This document shows, one piece after another, positions 1-9,545 of a stretch of DNA of 64,000 nt (its first letter is position 1; each line of letters begins with the position of its first letter). Under the pieces are notes generated by a model. That model was not told where the DNA came from. It searched no databases and saw only the letters and a list, made by a program, of their open reading frames with translations. The stretch lies in the NCBI GenBank assembly GCA_964604165.1, contig CAZRYF010000018.1, positions 1 through 64,000 on the forward strand, read 5' to 3'. Source of the stretch: JAYZDK01 sp964604165 (GTDB lineage Bacteria; Myxococcota_A; UBA796; CAJQPC01). The translations under genes and the position numbers were made by a program.

Positions 1-49
1 CCCCTTGGTGGCGAGGGCTACAAACGCAGCTTCTACGCCCTACAGCCTC

Positions 50-3000
50 CTAGAACCTCCACCGCAGAAACAAGTCAGCGCTGCTCTGCCCCCGGTCCCC
101 CGCCACCACCTGCGCGTGGACATTTCGGGTGAAGAAGACCTCCAGTGTCAGCTCCGCCTGGTTCTCATCCATCTCCGCATAAAAGTCTCGACTGTAAGAC
201 AGAAACGCCTTGTCCCCGACGGCCTTCCCCACCGTGTAGGCACTGATGGCTTCGCCCTCGGTGTCCAGTTGGAACAGGTCCACCCAGTCTCCCAACCCAA
301 TGGACTCCGCGCGCCCGGCCATGGCCCCGACTGCAGCCCCCACAAGGCTGCCTTCTCCCTCTCCCAGCTCGCTGGTGGGCCGCCCCAGAAGAAGCAGGGC
401 GGCGATGTCCTTTTCATTGAGACCCACGCTGCTGCGAAACGCGAGAGTCAACGCCTCCAGGGTACCGCTGATGTCCACGCTCACGTCCCCGTACTGTGTC
501 GTCTCGTGCACCGCCGTGAGGTCCACCTCCGGGTTGGTGTAGTCCGTGCCGGTGAAGCGGATCACCCCCCCACGCTCCACCTGAAACTCCGAACCAAACA
601 CCACAGCCGTGGCCCGCTCCGTCTCAAGTTGCCCCTCCACCAGCGCATCTTCGATGGTGCCCTTCACCCGCACCCGACCCCGCACCCGGCCTTTCGCCGC
701 CACGGTGCTGAACACGCTGGACACAGCCCCATAGGTCACATCCAAGGGCACCAGCGCCTCCCCCCAGGTGTTGTTGCCCAGGTCCACCTCCACGTCCGCC
801 ACGAGACTCTCCCACCACTCCCCCTGTGCCAACCCCCGCGCCCCCTCGGCCAGGACCACGCTCTCCCGGTGAATGCGCACGTCCGGGTTCAGGGCCATCG
901 TGGCCTGGGACAGCCAGACATTCTCATCCACCACCACGTTGGCCTCCACCAGCTCCACCGCCCCGGTCGCGACCAGATCCGGCCAGGACCCAGCAATCTG
1001 TACACCTCCCGCCATGACCACCTCCAGCTCCGGCAGATCGGCCAAAAGCAGATCGTCCAGGCTGATGTGGATGCTCATGCCTGCGTCCCCCCGCCAGGGA
1101 AAGGGGATCTCCCCCTCGGCCGTGAGGCTTCCCTTCCTTCCCCTGCTCCCGACAAGCGAGCGGGAACTTCCGGACACAGTGAGAAGCCGCATTGCATCCG
1201 GTGTTGTGTCCGCCTGAAAGGCGAGATCCCGCATACCGATTCCCAGAGGGGGATAGTCCAGGCGTCCCCCCTCCAGGGAGAGCTGGATCTTCGGCGCCGG
1301 CTCAAGAAGCGAGCCTCCCACGTGGCCGCTGATGGCCAACCGCCCCTCGGCATTCCGAATGCCTGGGTCCACAAGAGTCAGCGCACCAAGAGGGACTCCT
1401 CGCCCCCACACGTCCACCGCCAGCCCCTCTCGTTGCAGTGTTTTGTCCAGGTCAAAGTCTGCATCGAAGTCGAAGGGAACCCTGCCCGCAAACTCGAGGG
1501 ACCCCTCGCCCAGACCGAAGAGCCCCATCACCTTGAAGGCACCTTCCATGGGGGACACCGCCACCAGCGCTGGCGCGAGCGCCAGGTCGCCCAGCCGACC
1601 ATCGATGACCTGCACCGCGCCCGCCAACGTCGGGTGCGCCCCGGTTCCCCCCACCTGAAAGCCGCCCCCAAGAAACCCCTGAAGCCCCTCCGGAACGGGC
1701 ACAAATGCCTGCAGGGCCGAAAGAGGAACCGCCATGGGAACCACTTCCAGCTCCAACGCACCCACCCACGCGTTGATGTCTCCCCAGGGAGGGTCAGAGG
1801 TTTCATCCCAGAGGGAGGAAAGCAGCGCTTCGATCCGGGTCGCTGCCTGCCCCTCCACCCGGAGACGCCGCACCCCCTGCTGCATCACCAGGCCCCCCAC
1901 CTCAAACCGTCCCTCCCGAAGGAGCACGTCCAGGTCCACCCGGGCCCGATCCGGGACCTCCCCCAGGCGAACATCCAAGCTGCTGGCAAGGGTCATGCGG
2001 GGCTTGGAGGGAGTGCCCCCCACCCGAACCTCCGCCCCCACCCTTCCCTTGGGGAGCTCCTGTACGCCCGGCATCAACGCACCAAGACGGCGCAGCCCCA
2101 CCGGGTCCAGGACCCCGTGGATCTCCATGGGAGCGTCCGGCTCCAACCAGAGACCCTCGATCCCCAAAACAGAAGGTCGATCGGACTGCAGCCCGAACCC
2201 CAGTGGAAGCCCAGCCTGGACCCGACCCATGGGCGCCCTTTCATCCGACAAGACGCCCTCCACCCGAGCCACCCCGTCCAGGTTGGTGAAATCCACCGCG
2301 AAACCCAAGCCTTCGACTGTGTTGGGAATGAAGAGTTCCCGGGCTTCCAACCTTCCCTCCACCAACAGGTTCTCAAGGGTGCCGCCCAAGTGAAACTGTC
2401 CGCTTGTCACTCCACTCCACCCCTCCACGGGCAAGACCGCTTCCAGCCAGGAAAGGACCAGGCCCGACACCTCCACATCCGCCGTGAGCGGGCCATCCTC
2501 CACGGCCGCCTCCACACGCAACCGGCCACTCGGGGAAACCAGCGACAGGAAGGCGGCGCCTTGGGTGGTGCCCATCCACGTTGCCCTGGCAGGCTCAGTG
2601 AGCTGCCAGGCGTCGTAGCCCGGCGGGGAGAGAGCGAGGGTTTCCACCTCGAGGCGACCCTCTTCCGGCCACGCCACTCCCTGCAGATCCAGAAGGGGCT
2701 TGCCTGCCAAGGTAAGCGACACGGACACATCAGCTTCTCCAGAAGGGGAAAGCACCAGGCGGACCCGCCCGGCGTCGGCCTTGAGGTTCTGCCAGGTCAC
2801 GGCACGGACCTGCATGTCCAAATCCACGGAGAGAGGCGAGTTTGCACGGGCGGAGAGGGAGCCCACCAGGCCTCCCACCCGCAACCCACCCCCTTCAAAC
2901 CCCCCCGCCTTGACCCGTGCGTCCAGGTCAAAGCTTCCATCCGGTGCATAGAACCCTTCCCACTCCAGCAAGGCATCGCCCAGCCGAGCCTGATCCGTCT

Positions 3001-4480
3001 CCAGGGCGCGAGCACGGGTTCGACCCGAGGCGTCCACCCGCCCGTCCCTCCACACCAGATCCACCGGACCGCTGGCGGATCGCAACCGCACGTTCTCGGG
3101 ACCGCGCACCCCTTCTGCTGCCACCTCTCCCTCGAACTGAACCACCGGCACATTCCCGAGGGTGGCCCGCACCGAACCTGACGCAGAGCCGGCCCCCGAG
3201 AAACCTGTGACCCCGACCGCCTCCAGGCGCGAGAGATTCGAGGCCTGGGCGTTGACATGGCCCGAAAACCCGTTGTCCTTCCAGGTGCCCGACACGCCTA
3301 CCAAACCCAGTGGGCAGTCCACCTCCAGGGACTCCAGCGCGAAGCCGCCGTCGACCCCGCGCACCTTGCCCTTCACTCCGTGGAACGGTTGTTCCAGGGC
3401 GAGGCCTTCTTCCATGTCCAGGGAGGCCAGGAATCCTTCCTGGGGAAACCAACCCGTTCCCTCCAGGGAAACGGTGCCCGTTATGGAAGAGGGAAGAAGG
3501 CCCGCCAGGTGCGCCGCCGGGTCCAAACCCTCCAGCCCAAGCAAAAGGGACCAGGCCGGGACTGCATCCAGGGAACCCAAGGTGCCCGCAAGAGACACCT
3601 GACCGGCTTCCGTTTCAAGCCGTCCGGTGAGAACAAGAGACTGCACGGTGCCCTTTGCTTCCAACGCCAGGGCCAGCGCGCCCGAGAGCCCCTCGACCCC
3701 CACGGAGTCCTCCCAGGAAGCCAAACGGAGGTTCTCGGCCTGCAGCTTTCCCTGCAACCTGGGCACACCCTCCAGGTCCGCCACCGTGCCCTCCACGTGC
3801 ACCTTCGCCTCCCGGGCAGTGACATCGAGAGCCTCCAGGAGAATCTCGGTCCCGTCGAACATCCCGTCCGTGGCGAGACGCACCTCGCCAACCTCCCCTC
3901 CGGCTTCGGCCTGGACTGTGAGCCCCCGCCAGCGAAGAACCCCGGCCTCGAGCGCCACCCCACCTGCTACCCCCCAGGCCCCCACAGGGAGCTGAAGGTC
4001 CGGATGTTCCAAGTTGATTCCCTCGCCCTCTATCTCCAGGGCCTCCACCACCACGTCCCAACCTGAGGTGCCCTCTCCCTCGGAAGCTGGGAGCATCTTC
4101 TGAATCGAGAACTGGCGGTCTTCTCCCGTTTGAAAGTCCAGGTAGACGTCGCGCAAGCGCAGGTGGCCCAGGCGCACCTCTCGCCACAGAAGTGGGGCCA
4201 GGGAAACCTCCACCTCCAGGGAAAGGGACGCCACCTCCCGATCTGTGCCATCCAACAGTCGCATCCCCCGCAGCGTGGCCCCGTGCAGGCCTTGAATGTC
4301 GATGCCCTCCAACTCCAGGCGCCCTTCAGCAAGGGAATCGGCAGCGAGGGATTGCAACTGGTCCAGCACAAAGGCCTCGCCTCTTGGGGAGGCCAGCCAG
4401 CTGGCCCCTGCCACAAAGACCCCCACAAGAAGCGCTGCGGCACCCCCAAGGATCCAGCGAACGCGCCTCCCCCCCACCAT
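50..4480 (-). CDS. tamB: TamB-like translocation/assembly module protein
   Basis: Large (1476 aa) inner-membrane-anchored, periplasm-spanning protein of the TamB/AsmA-like group, which helps insert outer-membrane proteins or carry lipids between membranes. One membrane segment at about residues 11-30 is followed by more than 1,400 residues of short alternating beta-strands. The C-terminal ~300 residues carry the TamB (DUF490) signature (VIRFTGTDYTNPEVDL, then a barrel-like end finishing LFLRWRF). Its ATG overlaps the stop of the upstream Omp85 gene in a TGATG junction, the usual tamA-tamB arrangement and a sign of coupled translation. The length fits the family. Overall class is secure; the exact substrate cannot be told from sequence. 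Confidence 0.92.
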   Translation of the reverse strand: MVGGRRVRWILGGAAALLVGVFVAGASWLASPRGEAFVLDQLQSLAADSLAEGRLELEGIDIQGLHGATLRGMRLLDGTDREVASLSLEVEVSLAPLLWREVRLGHLRLRDVYLDFQTGEDRQFSIQKMLPASEGEGTSGWDVVVEALEIEGEGINLEHPDLQLPVGAWGVAGGVALEAGVLRWRGLTVQAEAGGEVGEVRLATDGMFDGTEILLEALDVTAREAKVHVEGTVADLEGVPRLQGKLQAENLRLASWEDSVGVEGLSGALALALEAKGTVQSLVLTGRLETEAGQVSLAGTLGSLDAVPAWSLLLGLEGLDPAAHLAGLLPSSITGTVSLEGTGWFPQEGFLASLDMEEGLALEQPFHGVKGKVRGVDGGFALESLEVDCPLGLVGVSGTWKDNGFSGHVNAQASNLSRLEAVGVTGFSGAGSASGSVRATLGNVPVVQFEGEVAAEGVRGPENVRLRSASGPVDLVWRDGRVDASGRTRARALETDQARLGDALLEWEGFYAPDGSFDLDARVKAGGFEGGGLRVGGLVGSLSARANSPLSVDLDMQVRAVTWQNLKADAGRVRLVLSPSGEADVSVSLTLAGKPLLDLQGVAWPEEGRLEVETLALSPPGYDAWQLTEPARATWMGTTQGAAFLSLVSPSGRLRVEAAVEDGPLTADVEVSGLVLSWLEAVLPVEGWSGVTSGQFHLGGTLENLLVEGRLEARELFIPNTVEGLGFAVDFTNLDGVARVEGVLSDERAPMGRVQAGLPLGFGLQSDRPSVLGIEGLWLEPDAPMEIHGVLDPVGLRRLGALMPGVQELPKGRVGAEVRVGGTPSKPRMTLASSLDVRLGEVPDRARVDLDVLLREGRFEVGGLVMQQGVRRLRVEGQAATRIEALLSSLWDETSDPPWGDINAWVGALELEVVPMAVPLSALQAFVPVPEGLQGFLGGGFQVGGTGAHPTLAGAVQVIDGRLGDLALAPALVAVSPMEGAFKVMGLFGLGEGSLEFAGRVPFDFDADFDLDKTLQREGLAVDVWGRGVPLGALTLVDPGIRNAEGRLAISGHVGGSLLEPAPKIQLSLEGGRLDYPPLGIGMRDLAFQADTTPDAMRLLTVSGSSRSLVGSRGRKGSLTAEGEIPFPWRGDAGMSIHISLDDLLLADLPELEVVMAGGVQIAGSWPDLVATGAVELVEANVVVDENVWLSQATMALNPDVRIHRESVVLAEGARGLAQGEWWESLVADVEVDLGNNTWGEALVPLDVTYGAVSSVFSTVAAKGRVRGRVRVKGTIEDALVEGQLETERATAVVFGSEFQVERGGVIRFTGTDYTNPEVDLTAVHETTQYGDVSVDISGTLEALTLAFRSSVGLNEKDIAALLLLGRPTSELGEGEGSLVGAAVGAMAGRAESIGLGDWVDLFQLDTEGEAISAYTVGKAVGDKAFLSYSRDFYAEMDENQAELTLEVFFTRNVHAQVVAGDRGQSSADLFLRWRF

Positions 4481-6552
4481 CAGAACGCCTCCGAGAGGCC
4501 GAAGTGCACGTTGAACCCGGGAAAGTCCACCGGCCCCAGGTCTTCCTTGAGGCGAAAAGCAAAGTCCAGTCGCATGGGCCCCACGGGGGTGCCGACGCGC
4601 ACGCCCACCCCTGCAGAGGGCTGCAGATCCGACAGGTCGAAGTCCTCCGGGGTCATCCAGGCTTGGCCCACATCCAAAAACCCGGCCAAGGCGCTGTCCC
4701 AGGGCAGGTCCAACCGGTACTCCACCGTCCCCCAGAGAGCGATCTCACCTCCCAAAACCTCGCAGGTGTCCAGATCCCCGGGAATCGAGCAACTCACCGG
4801 ACCCAGCATGTTGGGCATCCAGCCACGAACACTGTTGCTGCCACCCACCTGGAACCTCTCTGGGTACGGCACCCGAGAGAGGGCGTCTCCCGGCTCTGCC
4901 CACACATCATGGGGAGCCGTCCAGCCGCCGGCCAACCTCGTCGCCAACACCCCTGCTGTGGGTCCCAGTTGATTTCGCCACCGCCGGGTATCCAAGAAGC
5001 CTCGCAGATCCCCCTTCACATGGAGAAAACGGTACCCGGCCCCGAGCCCAGCCTCCGTGATTCCCAAGTCTGCGTAGGTGCCCTCCCGGGTGCGAATGGG
5101 ATCGTTTCGCTGGTCGTGGAGCAGGCGCTGTTCCAGGGAGAGAATTCGGTAGTCGTCCTTGAAGTCCGCAAAAGGTTCCAGCTCCCGGAGGCGCTCGTCC
5201 AGATCGCCGGACCACAACCCATAGTGATAGGCGAAAACCAGGGAGAGGTTCCGGCTAGCCTTCCAGGTCAGGGAGGGGGAGAGATCCCAGTGGCGGAAAC
5301 GCCCCCCGGGGTCCTCGTCAATCTCAAATTCCGCTGCTTGTCGGAGGGAGAGATCCGGCCGAAGGAATCCAGGCGTGGTCAACGCCACCTCTGCGTCGGC
5401 CACAGGGGCCGCATCGAACTCTTCGGTCACGCCCGAGAGCTCGGGCACCCCCTCGGCACTTGCAAAGCTCTTCAGACCCATGTTGGCGGTCATGTCCAGC
5501 TTGAACAGCCTCTCCAGCAAGTTGGAGTGGGCAAAGACCGCCCCCAGACGCACAAACTGCTCCCCGTTCTCCACCCCGAGCCCGGGCCCCAGGCGAAGCT
5601 CTCGAAACCGGGTCTCGGTGAGATCAAGCCGCACGGGAATGTCCTGGCCGGCCACCCCGAGATCCGGCTGAACCTGCACCAGGGAGAAAACCCCCAGGGA
5701 GAACACTCCGATTTGAGTCTCTGAGAGGGCGCTGGCGCTAAAGGCCTTTCCGGGTTCGACCACAATTTTCTCCCGGATCTGGCCCTCCGGCACACGCTCT
5801 CCTCCGGTGATCTTCACCTCGCCAAACCGGCAGGCCTGCCCCACACCGACCCCCGACACCCGGTAGACCAGGTCCACAGCCTGCTCTTTCGGCCACACGT
5901 TCACCACTCCCTCGACCTTCGCCCGAGCAAAGCTGGCGTTCTGGAGAATGGCCATGGCTTCCTGGATCGTCGCTTCATGTGCTTCCAGGTCAAACCTGTC
6001 CCCCACGCGCACAGAGACACGCCTGGCCACAGATCCCCGCAGGGCTGGCACAGCATCGAGCCCCTCAAAGGTGATGGACCGCACGTGACTGGCGGGACCT
6101 TCCCGGACATGGCCCACGACCTGGACCACCTTGGGGTAGGGGGCCCAGCTTGGATGAATCCACGTGCGCCAAGCGCGCTCGGACCGCACCTCCCGAATTT
6201 CCCACCCCTGAAACCGCACATCGAAGAAGCCGTGGTGGGCGTACCAGAGCTCCATGCGGCGAGCATCGTCCTCCAGGCTGGCGAGATCCAGCTCCGTTCG
6301 GTCCACCACAAAGAGGAGGTGGGCCCCCGGCGGACTGTTCTTCTGCAGGATTGCCGTGCGCAAGGTGTAGTCAGAGGTGCCCCGAACCCAGCGAAAGCGC
6401 GGGTGCTCTTCCACAAACCTGATTCCCTTCACGGTGGGCTGTTCGTGGACACGCCCCTCTCGAAGCACCGCACAGCCGGCACTTGCCAGCAGCGCCACCC
6501 CGAGGGCCAGCCCGGACAGGAGCAAGCGTCGCCTCAGCACGTACGGTTCCAT
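4480..6552 (-). CDS. tamA: TamA/BamA-like Omp85 outer-membrane protein
   Basis: 690-aa Omp85 protein and partner of the downstream TamB. An N-terminal signal (RRRLLLSGLALGVALLASAG) is followed by POTRA-like repeats over roughly residues 40-290 (HGFFDVRFQG in the first), then a 16-strand-type barrel. The barrel has the conserved VRGW motif (loop 6, VRGF in relatives) and ends in phenylalanine, as barrel substrates do. The signal ends in SAGC, a weak lipobox, so it might be lipidated, unusual for an Omp85 barrel; ordinary signal peptidase I cleavage is the alternative. A purine-rich stretch abuts the ATG directly, so the start could lie a few codons downstream. Followed by tamB with a 1-nt overlap. 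TamA is favoured over BamA because of that neighbour. Confidence 0.87.
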   Translation of the reverse strand: MEPYVLRRRLLLSGLALGVALLASAGCAVLREGRVHEQPTVKGIRFVEEHPRFRWVRGTSDYTLRTAILQKNSPPGAHLLFVVDRTELDLASLEDDARRMELWYAHHGFFDVRFQGWEIREVRSERAWRTWIHPSWAPYPKVVQVVGHVREGPASHVRSITFEGLDAVPALRGSVARRVSVRVGDRFDLEAHEATIQEAMAILQNASFARAKVEGVVNVWPKEQAVDLVYRVSGVGVGQACRFGEVKITGGERVPEGQIREKIVVEPGKAFSASALSETQIGVFSLGVFSLVQVQPDLGVAGQDIPVRLDLTETRFRELRLGPGLGVENGEQFVRLGAVFAHSNLLERLFKLDMTANMGLKSFASAEGVPELSGVTEEFDAAPVADAEVALTTPGFLRPDLSLRQAAEFEIDEDPGGRFRHWDLSPSLTWKASRNLSLVFAYHYGLWSGDLDERLRELEPFADFKDDYRILSLEQRLLHDQRNDPIRTREGTYADLGITEAGLGAGYRFLHVKGDLRGFLDTRRWRNQLGPTAGVLATRLAGGWTAPHDVWAEPGDALSRVPYPERFQVGGSNSVRGWMPNMLGPVSCSIPGDLDTCEVLGGEIALWGTVEYRLDLPWDSALAGFLDVGQAWMTPEDFDLSDLQPSAGVGVRVGTPVGPMRLDFAFRLKEDLGPVDFPGFNVHFGLSEAF

Positions 6553-6601
6553 CTCCCTCGAGGACCCCTCAAGAGTCTACCGATTCCACGGGGATGGAGC
6601 G

Positions 6602-6630
6602 TTGACAGGCCGCCGACACGGCGATACAAA
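6602..6630 (+). promoter_or_regulatory. Candidate sigma-70 promoter of rpmG
   Basis: TTGACA at 6602-6607 and TACAAA at 6625-6630 with a 17-bp spacer, about 50 bp before the rpmG start. The -35 is a perfect match; the -10 matches 4 of 6. The only gene it can serve on this strand is rpmG. Confidence 0.5.
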
Positions 6631-6679
6631 CCGGGGCCAACTCCCCCAAAGGGAGATTCTCACCGTCTCGGAGGTCACC

Positions 6680-6868
6680 ATGGCCAGGAAAGCAGGCAAG
6701 GGCCGCGTCATCATTCATCTTGAGTGCACCACTTGTCGGAACTCTGGAATGCCGGGCGTTTCCCGGTACTCGACCACCAAGAACAAGCGCACCACCCCCG
6801 ACAGACTTGAGTTCAACAAGTACTGTCGCTGGGAGCGAAAGCACACGCCCCACCGGGAAATCAAGTAG
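6680..6868 (+). CDS. rpmG: 50S ribosomal protein L33
   Basis: 62-aa ribosomal protein L33 of the large subunit. The ATG follows GGAGG with a 6-nt spacer. The sequence shows the family core (GVSRYSTTKNKRTTPDRLEF). The first zinc pair CTTC (residues 16-19) is present, but the second pair has only one cysteine (KYCRWERKH, where relatives have CPxC), so this is a three-cysteine form between the zinc (C+) and zinc-free (C-) types. It stands alone; secE/nusG, common neighbours elsewhere, are absent. A TTGACA promoter lies just upstream. Confidence 0.96.
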   Translation: MARKAGKGRVIIHLECTTCRNSGMPGVSRYSTTKNKRTTPDRLEFNKYCRWERKHTPHREIK

Positions 6869-6966
6869 CTCACTGGCTGTCTGCACCTCACCAGGTGAGG
6901 GAGCGCAACACTTGAGCCAGCGGCGCGCGGGACCATCCCCCGAGACGCCAAGCCAAGGCAGCGGCC

Positions 6967-7012
6967 AAAACGAAAACGGCCCGTCCGACGATTCTTCTCG
7001 CCGAACGGGCCG
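6967..7012 (-). terminator. Rho-independent terminator after rpsD
   Basis: Read on the minus strand, 7012-6977 folds into a 15-bp stem (CGGCCCGT arm, one T-G wobble, then CGGCGA) closed by a GAAGAA loop. It is followed by TTTTCGTTTT. It begins about 20 bp after the rpsD stop. The plus-strand side lacks a T-run, so it probably works for rpsD only. Confidence 0.9.
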
Positions 7013-7030
7013 CTGAAACGGTTGCGAGCG

Positions 7031-7648
7031 CTACAGCTTCTGCGAGTAGAACTCAACGATGGCCTGAAGGTTGACCTCCAGGGGCAGGTCATCTGCATGG
7101 GGCGCTGCCACCACGCGACCTTCCACCTTGGACGGGTCGAATTCCAGGTACTGGGGGCGAGGCCACGCTGCGGAAGCCTCAATGGCTTCTGCGATGTACG
7201 GCTTGCTGCGTGACTTCACGCGCACAGACAGAATCTGGCCCACCTTGACCTGGTACGAGGGACGGTCCACGCGGGAGCCATCCACCGTGATGTGTCCATG
7301 CACCACCATCTGCCGGGCGGCGGGAATGGTCGGAGCCAGTCCAATGCGCCAGATCATGTTGTCCAGCCGGCTCTCCAGGAGATTGGCCAGGATCTTTCCG
7401 GTGGGTCCCTTGCGACGGGAAGCTTCCTTCACGTAGCGAATGAACTGCTTTTCGAGTACGCCGTAGTGCCAGCGCACCTTTTGCTTCTCTACCAAGCGGA
7501 CTTTGTAGTCCGAGGGTCGGCCGCGACGTCGCTGCCCGTGATCACCGGGGGGGTAGGGACGCTCAAGCGTTCCTGCCGTGGTGAGTCCGGGAAGCACCGC
7601 GCCCACTGCTCGGCACTTCTTCAGCCGAGGTCCACGATAACGTGCCAT
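7031..7648 (-). CDS. rpsD: 30S ribosomal protein S4
   Basis: 205-aa primary 16S rRNA-binding protein of the small subunit, also an autoregulator in many bacteria. The family start MARYRGPRLKKC, the ERPYPPGDHG segment and the S4 RNA-binding domain (LESRLDNMIWRIGLAPTIPA, then the VVHGHITVDG turn) are all present. Only one of the N-terminal zinc cysteines remains, so this is a C-minus type. It is not in the usual alpha operon (rpsM-rpsK-rpsD-rpoA) and appears as a single-gene unit with its own terminator. Confidence 0.97.
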   Translation of the reverse strand: MARYRGPRLKKCRAVGAVLPGLTTAGTLERPYPPGDHGQRRRGRPSDYKVRLVEKQKVRWHYGVLEKQFIRYVKEASRRKGPTGKILANLLESRLDNMIWRIGLAPTIPAARQMVVHGHITVDGSRVDRPSYQVKVGQILSVRVKSRSKPYIAEAIEASAAWPRPQYLEFDPSKVEGRVVAAPHADDLPLEVNLQAIVEFYSQKL

Positions 7649-7829
7649 GACACGCTCCTTTTGGGGTGCTGTGAAGACAACCAGGGGGTTTCGTCAGGAA
7701 ACGTGGGCCCGGCTGCCGGTTCGCACCCGGGAGGATCCCGGGGCGCGAGCCGGCGATTTATGGCGCAAGGGGCCTGAAGTCAACCGGATTCAGCGGATTT
7801 AGCAGCGCGAGGGTTCGTCTCCGGGAGGG

Positions 7830-7842
7830 TATACTGCCCCGG
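7830..7842 (+). promoter_or_regulatory. Possible leaderless promoter (TATACT) for pseudopilin gene
   Basis: TATACT at 7830-7835 is a near-perfect -10 hexamer only 6 nt before the GTG at 7842, so transcription would begin at or beside the start codon. No good -35 is seen 17 bp upstream. A GGGAGGG run at 7823-7829 is too far from the GTG for a normal ribosome-binding site. Confidence 0.35.
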
Positions 7843-8522
7843 TGATCACCTTGTTTTCGAGAACCATTCACCCCAGGCATCCCCGGCGAGCGGGTTTTAC
7901 CCTGATCGAAATGGTCATTGTGATCGCGATCATGGCGGTTCTTTCGGGACTGGCCATTGCCACGAGCCGTGAGCTTCTTCCCCGTTTTCGCACCCGGCAG
8001 GCCGCACGCGACTTCTCCAATGCCCTGCAAAATGCACGCATTCAGGCCATTCAAAACAACCGCCAGACCCGTGTGCGCATCACGGACTACGACACCGACG
8101 CCACCAGCTCCGGCGGTGCAAACGCTGGCGCCTGGATCGCGGAGATCGGCAACAAGAAACTGGGCAGCACCACCTGGTCCACCCTGGACTTTTCCAAATA
8201 CGACCTCTCCAAGACCGGAGAGGACTACCTCAAGCAAGTGTCCCTCAGCTACACCTCTGGCGCATTGAGCGGTCCTTCCGGATGCAGCTGCACCGACTCC
8301 ATCGTGTACAGCCCCCTGGGCCGCGTGTTGAATCCGGCCGCTGACTTCGAGAGCGACGGGTACATTCAGCTTACCTTTGTAAACAAGTCCCACAACCACC
8401 TGACCAACAAGGACTACTACTACGTGAACGTGTACCGAGCGGGACTGGCCCGGGTGGATCCGACCCAGGGCGACCTGTACTCGGCGGACAAGGGCGGTAC
8501 AGCGACACAGAGCACTCAGTAG
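7842..8522 (+). CDS. GspH/FimT-type pseudopilin
   Basis: 226-aa minor pseudopilin of a type II secretion or type IV pilus system. The prepilin leader ends RRAG, cleaved before FTLIE (Glu5 present), and a hydrophobic helix (MVIVIAIMAVLSGLAIA) follows. The body matches the GspH/FimT pattern of a helix with RTRQAARDFSNALQNARI and a beta-rich C-terminus. Needs PilD-type leader peptidase, not in this window. The GTG start is the only one that supplies the leader. It stands alone between rpsD and a convergent gene, 20 kb from the pil cluster, so which machine it serves is unknown. Confidence 0.85.
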   Translation: MITLFSRTIHPRHPRRAGFTLIEMVIVIAIMAVLSGLAIATSRELLPRFRTRQAARDFSNALQNARIQAIQNNRQTRVRITDYDTDATSSGGANAGAWIAEIGNKKLGSTTWSTLDFSKYDLSKTGEDYLKQVSLSYTSGALSGPSGCSCTDSIVYSPLGRVLNPAADFESDGYIQLTFVNKSHNHLTNKDYYYVNVYRAGLARVDPTQGDLYSADKGGTATQSTQ

Positions 8523-8532
8523 CGACTCTTTC

Positions 8533-9492
8533 TCACAGGAAGATCGCGGAGAGAACCGCCCGGGCGCTGCGGGCAGCAGGACCAGACTTCCTGCTCGTCG
8601 CCTCCAAGGCAGGTACAGCAGCCTCCCCAAGCTTCCAAAGGCCCGTCATGGCAGGAAGGCGCAGCTCGTCCTGGGGGCGCTCGACCTCACCGCCCAACCA
8701 GCCAAGAAACAAGGGAATGGCTCGGCGATCCTGCAGCTCACCCAGGGCACACAACACCGTCTCCCGCACCGGAAACTGCACCCCCAACCCCGCCCCAGGT
8801 TCCCCCAGCGTGGCGCCTTCCGCAAACAGCGCTCTTTTCAAGGGCCTGAAACCCTCCGGAAGCCCCAGTCGCCCCAAGGCCTCAGCGCTAATGCGGCGGT
8901 GGGCAAGACCTCGTCCGGGATCCACATGCATCTCATCCAGTCCGTCCACGAGCGAGGAGCGGCCAGATGGGCAGCCCAGTCGGCCGGTGGCTTCCAGGCA
9001 GGCATGCTCTCCCCTTCGCCCCGCTGCCTGCCACACTCTGTGAATACGGCCTACATCCTCGGGCCACTGGTGGCCGCAAAGCTGCAAGAGCACCTCCCGT
9101 CCCCCACCTGGGTCCGAATCGAGCCTGTCACGCAGGTCACCAGGGTCGGTTTCCAGCACGTCCCGCAGCTCATCGGCCCACATCGTTGGTTTCGCCGCCA
9201 GACCGGGTCCAACACGCAAGGAGAGCAAATCCAGTGCTCCCTTCGTCTTGCCACCACACCGCACCCATGCCACCGCCAACGCCAGGCGAACCGCCTCCAC
9301 CCGCTCCTCCTGGAGCCGATCCCACAATTGCGCCTTGTCCTCCCCTCTGCCCAAACGCCCCAGCCCAAGTGAACCCACTCGACGCGCCGCCGGCACCTCG
9401 GCAACCAGCGCCTCGAGGAAACGAGAACGCCCCCCCAACCTTGGTTGTGCTGCCTCCCGAAAGAGGCCCTCCACTCGTCGAGCCACCCGCAT
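8533..9492 (-). CDS. HEAT-repeat-like protein of unknown function
   Basis: About 319 residues from ATG at 9492 (an AGGGG motif lies 5 nt before it); a GTG/ATG extension to 9585 is possible but would run through the DnaA-box region. No signal peptide. The sequence is Ala/Leu/Arg-rich and helical, with recurring HEAT-like units in the C-terminal half (HRRISAEALGRLGLPEGFRPLKRAL; RETVLCALGELQDRRAIPLFLGWL; LPAMTGLWKLGEAAVPALEA). Such repeats usually bind proteins; no enzyme motif is visible. It is divergent from nrdJ and convergent with the pseudopilin gene, with an 10-bp gap. Confidence 0.6.
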   Translation of the reverse strand: MRVARRVEGLFREAAQPRLGGRSRFLEALVAEVPAARRVGSLGLGRLGRGEDKAQLWDRLQEERVEAVRLALAVAWVRCGGKTKGALDLLSLRVGPGLAAKPTMWADELRDVLETDPGDLRDRLDSDPGGGREVLLQLCGHQWPEDVGRIHRVWQAAGRRGEHACLEATGRLGCPSGRSSLVDGLDEMHVDPGRGLAHRRISAEALGRLGLPEGFRPLKRALFAEGATLGEPGAGLGVQFPVRETVLCALGELQDRRAIPLFLGWLGGEVERPQDELRLPAMTGLWKLGEAAVPALEATSRKSGPAARSARAVLSAIFL

Positions 9493-9545
9493 CTGAACCC
9501 CTATCCTCCTGAATTCACGAGGGGTTGGATGCGCCCCTCCCCAAG

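Noticed and set aside
5..3181. 1058-codon open frame antisense to tamB
   Set aside because: Pro/His/Arg-rich shadow of a GC-rich gene; no ribosome-binding site or domain, and TamB on the other strand is clear.
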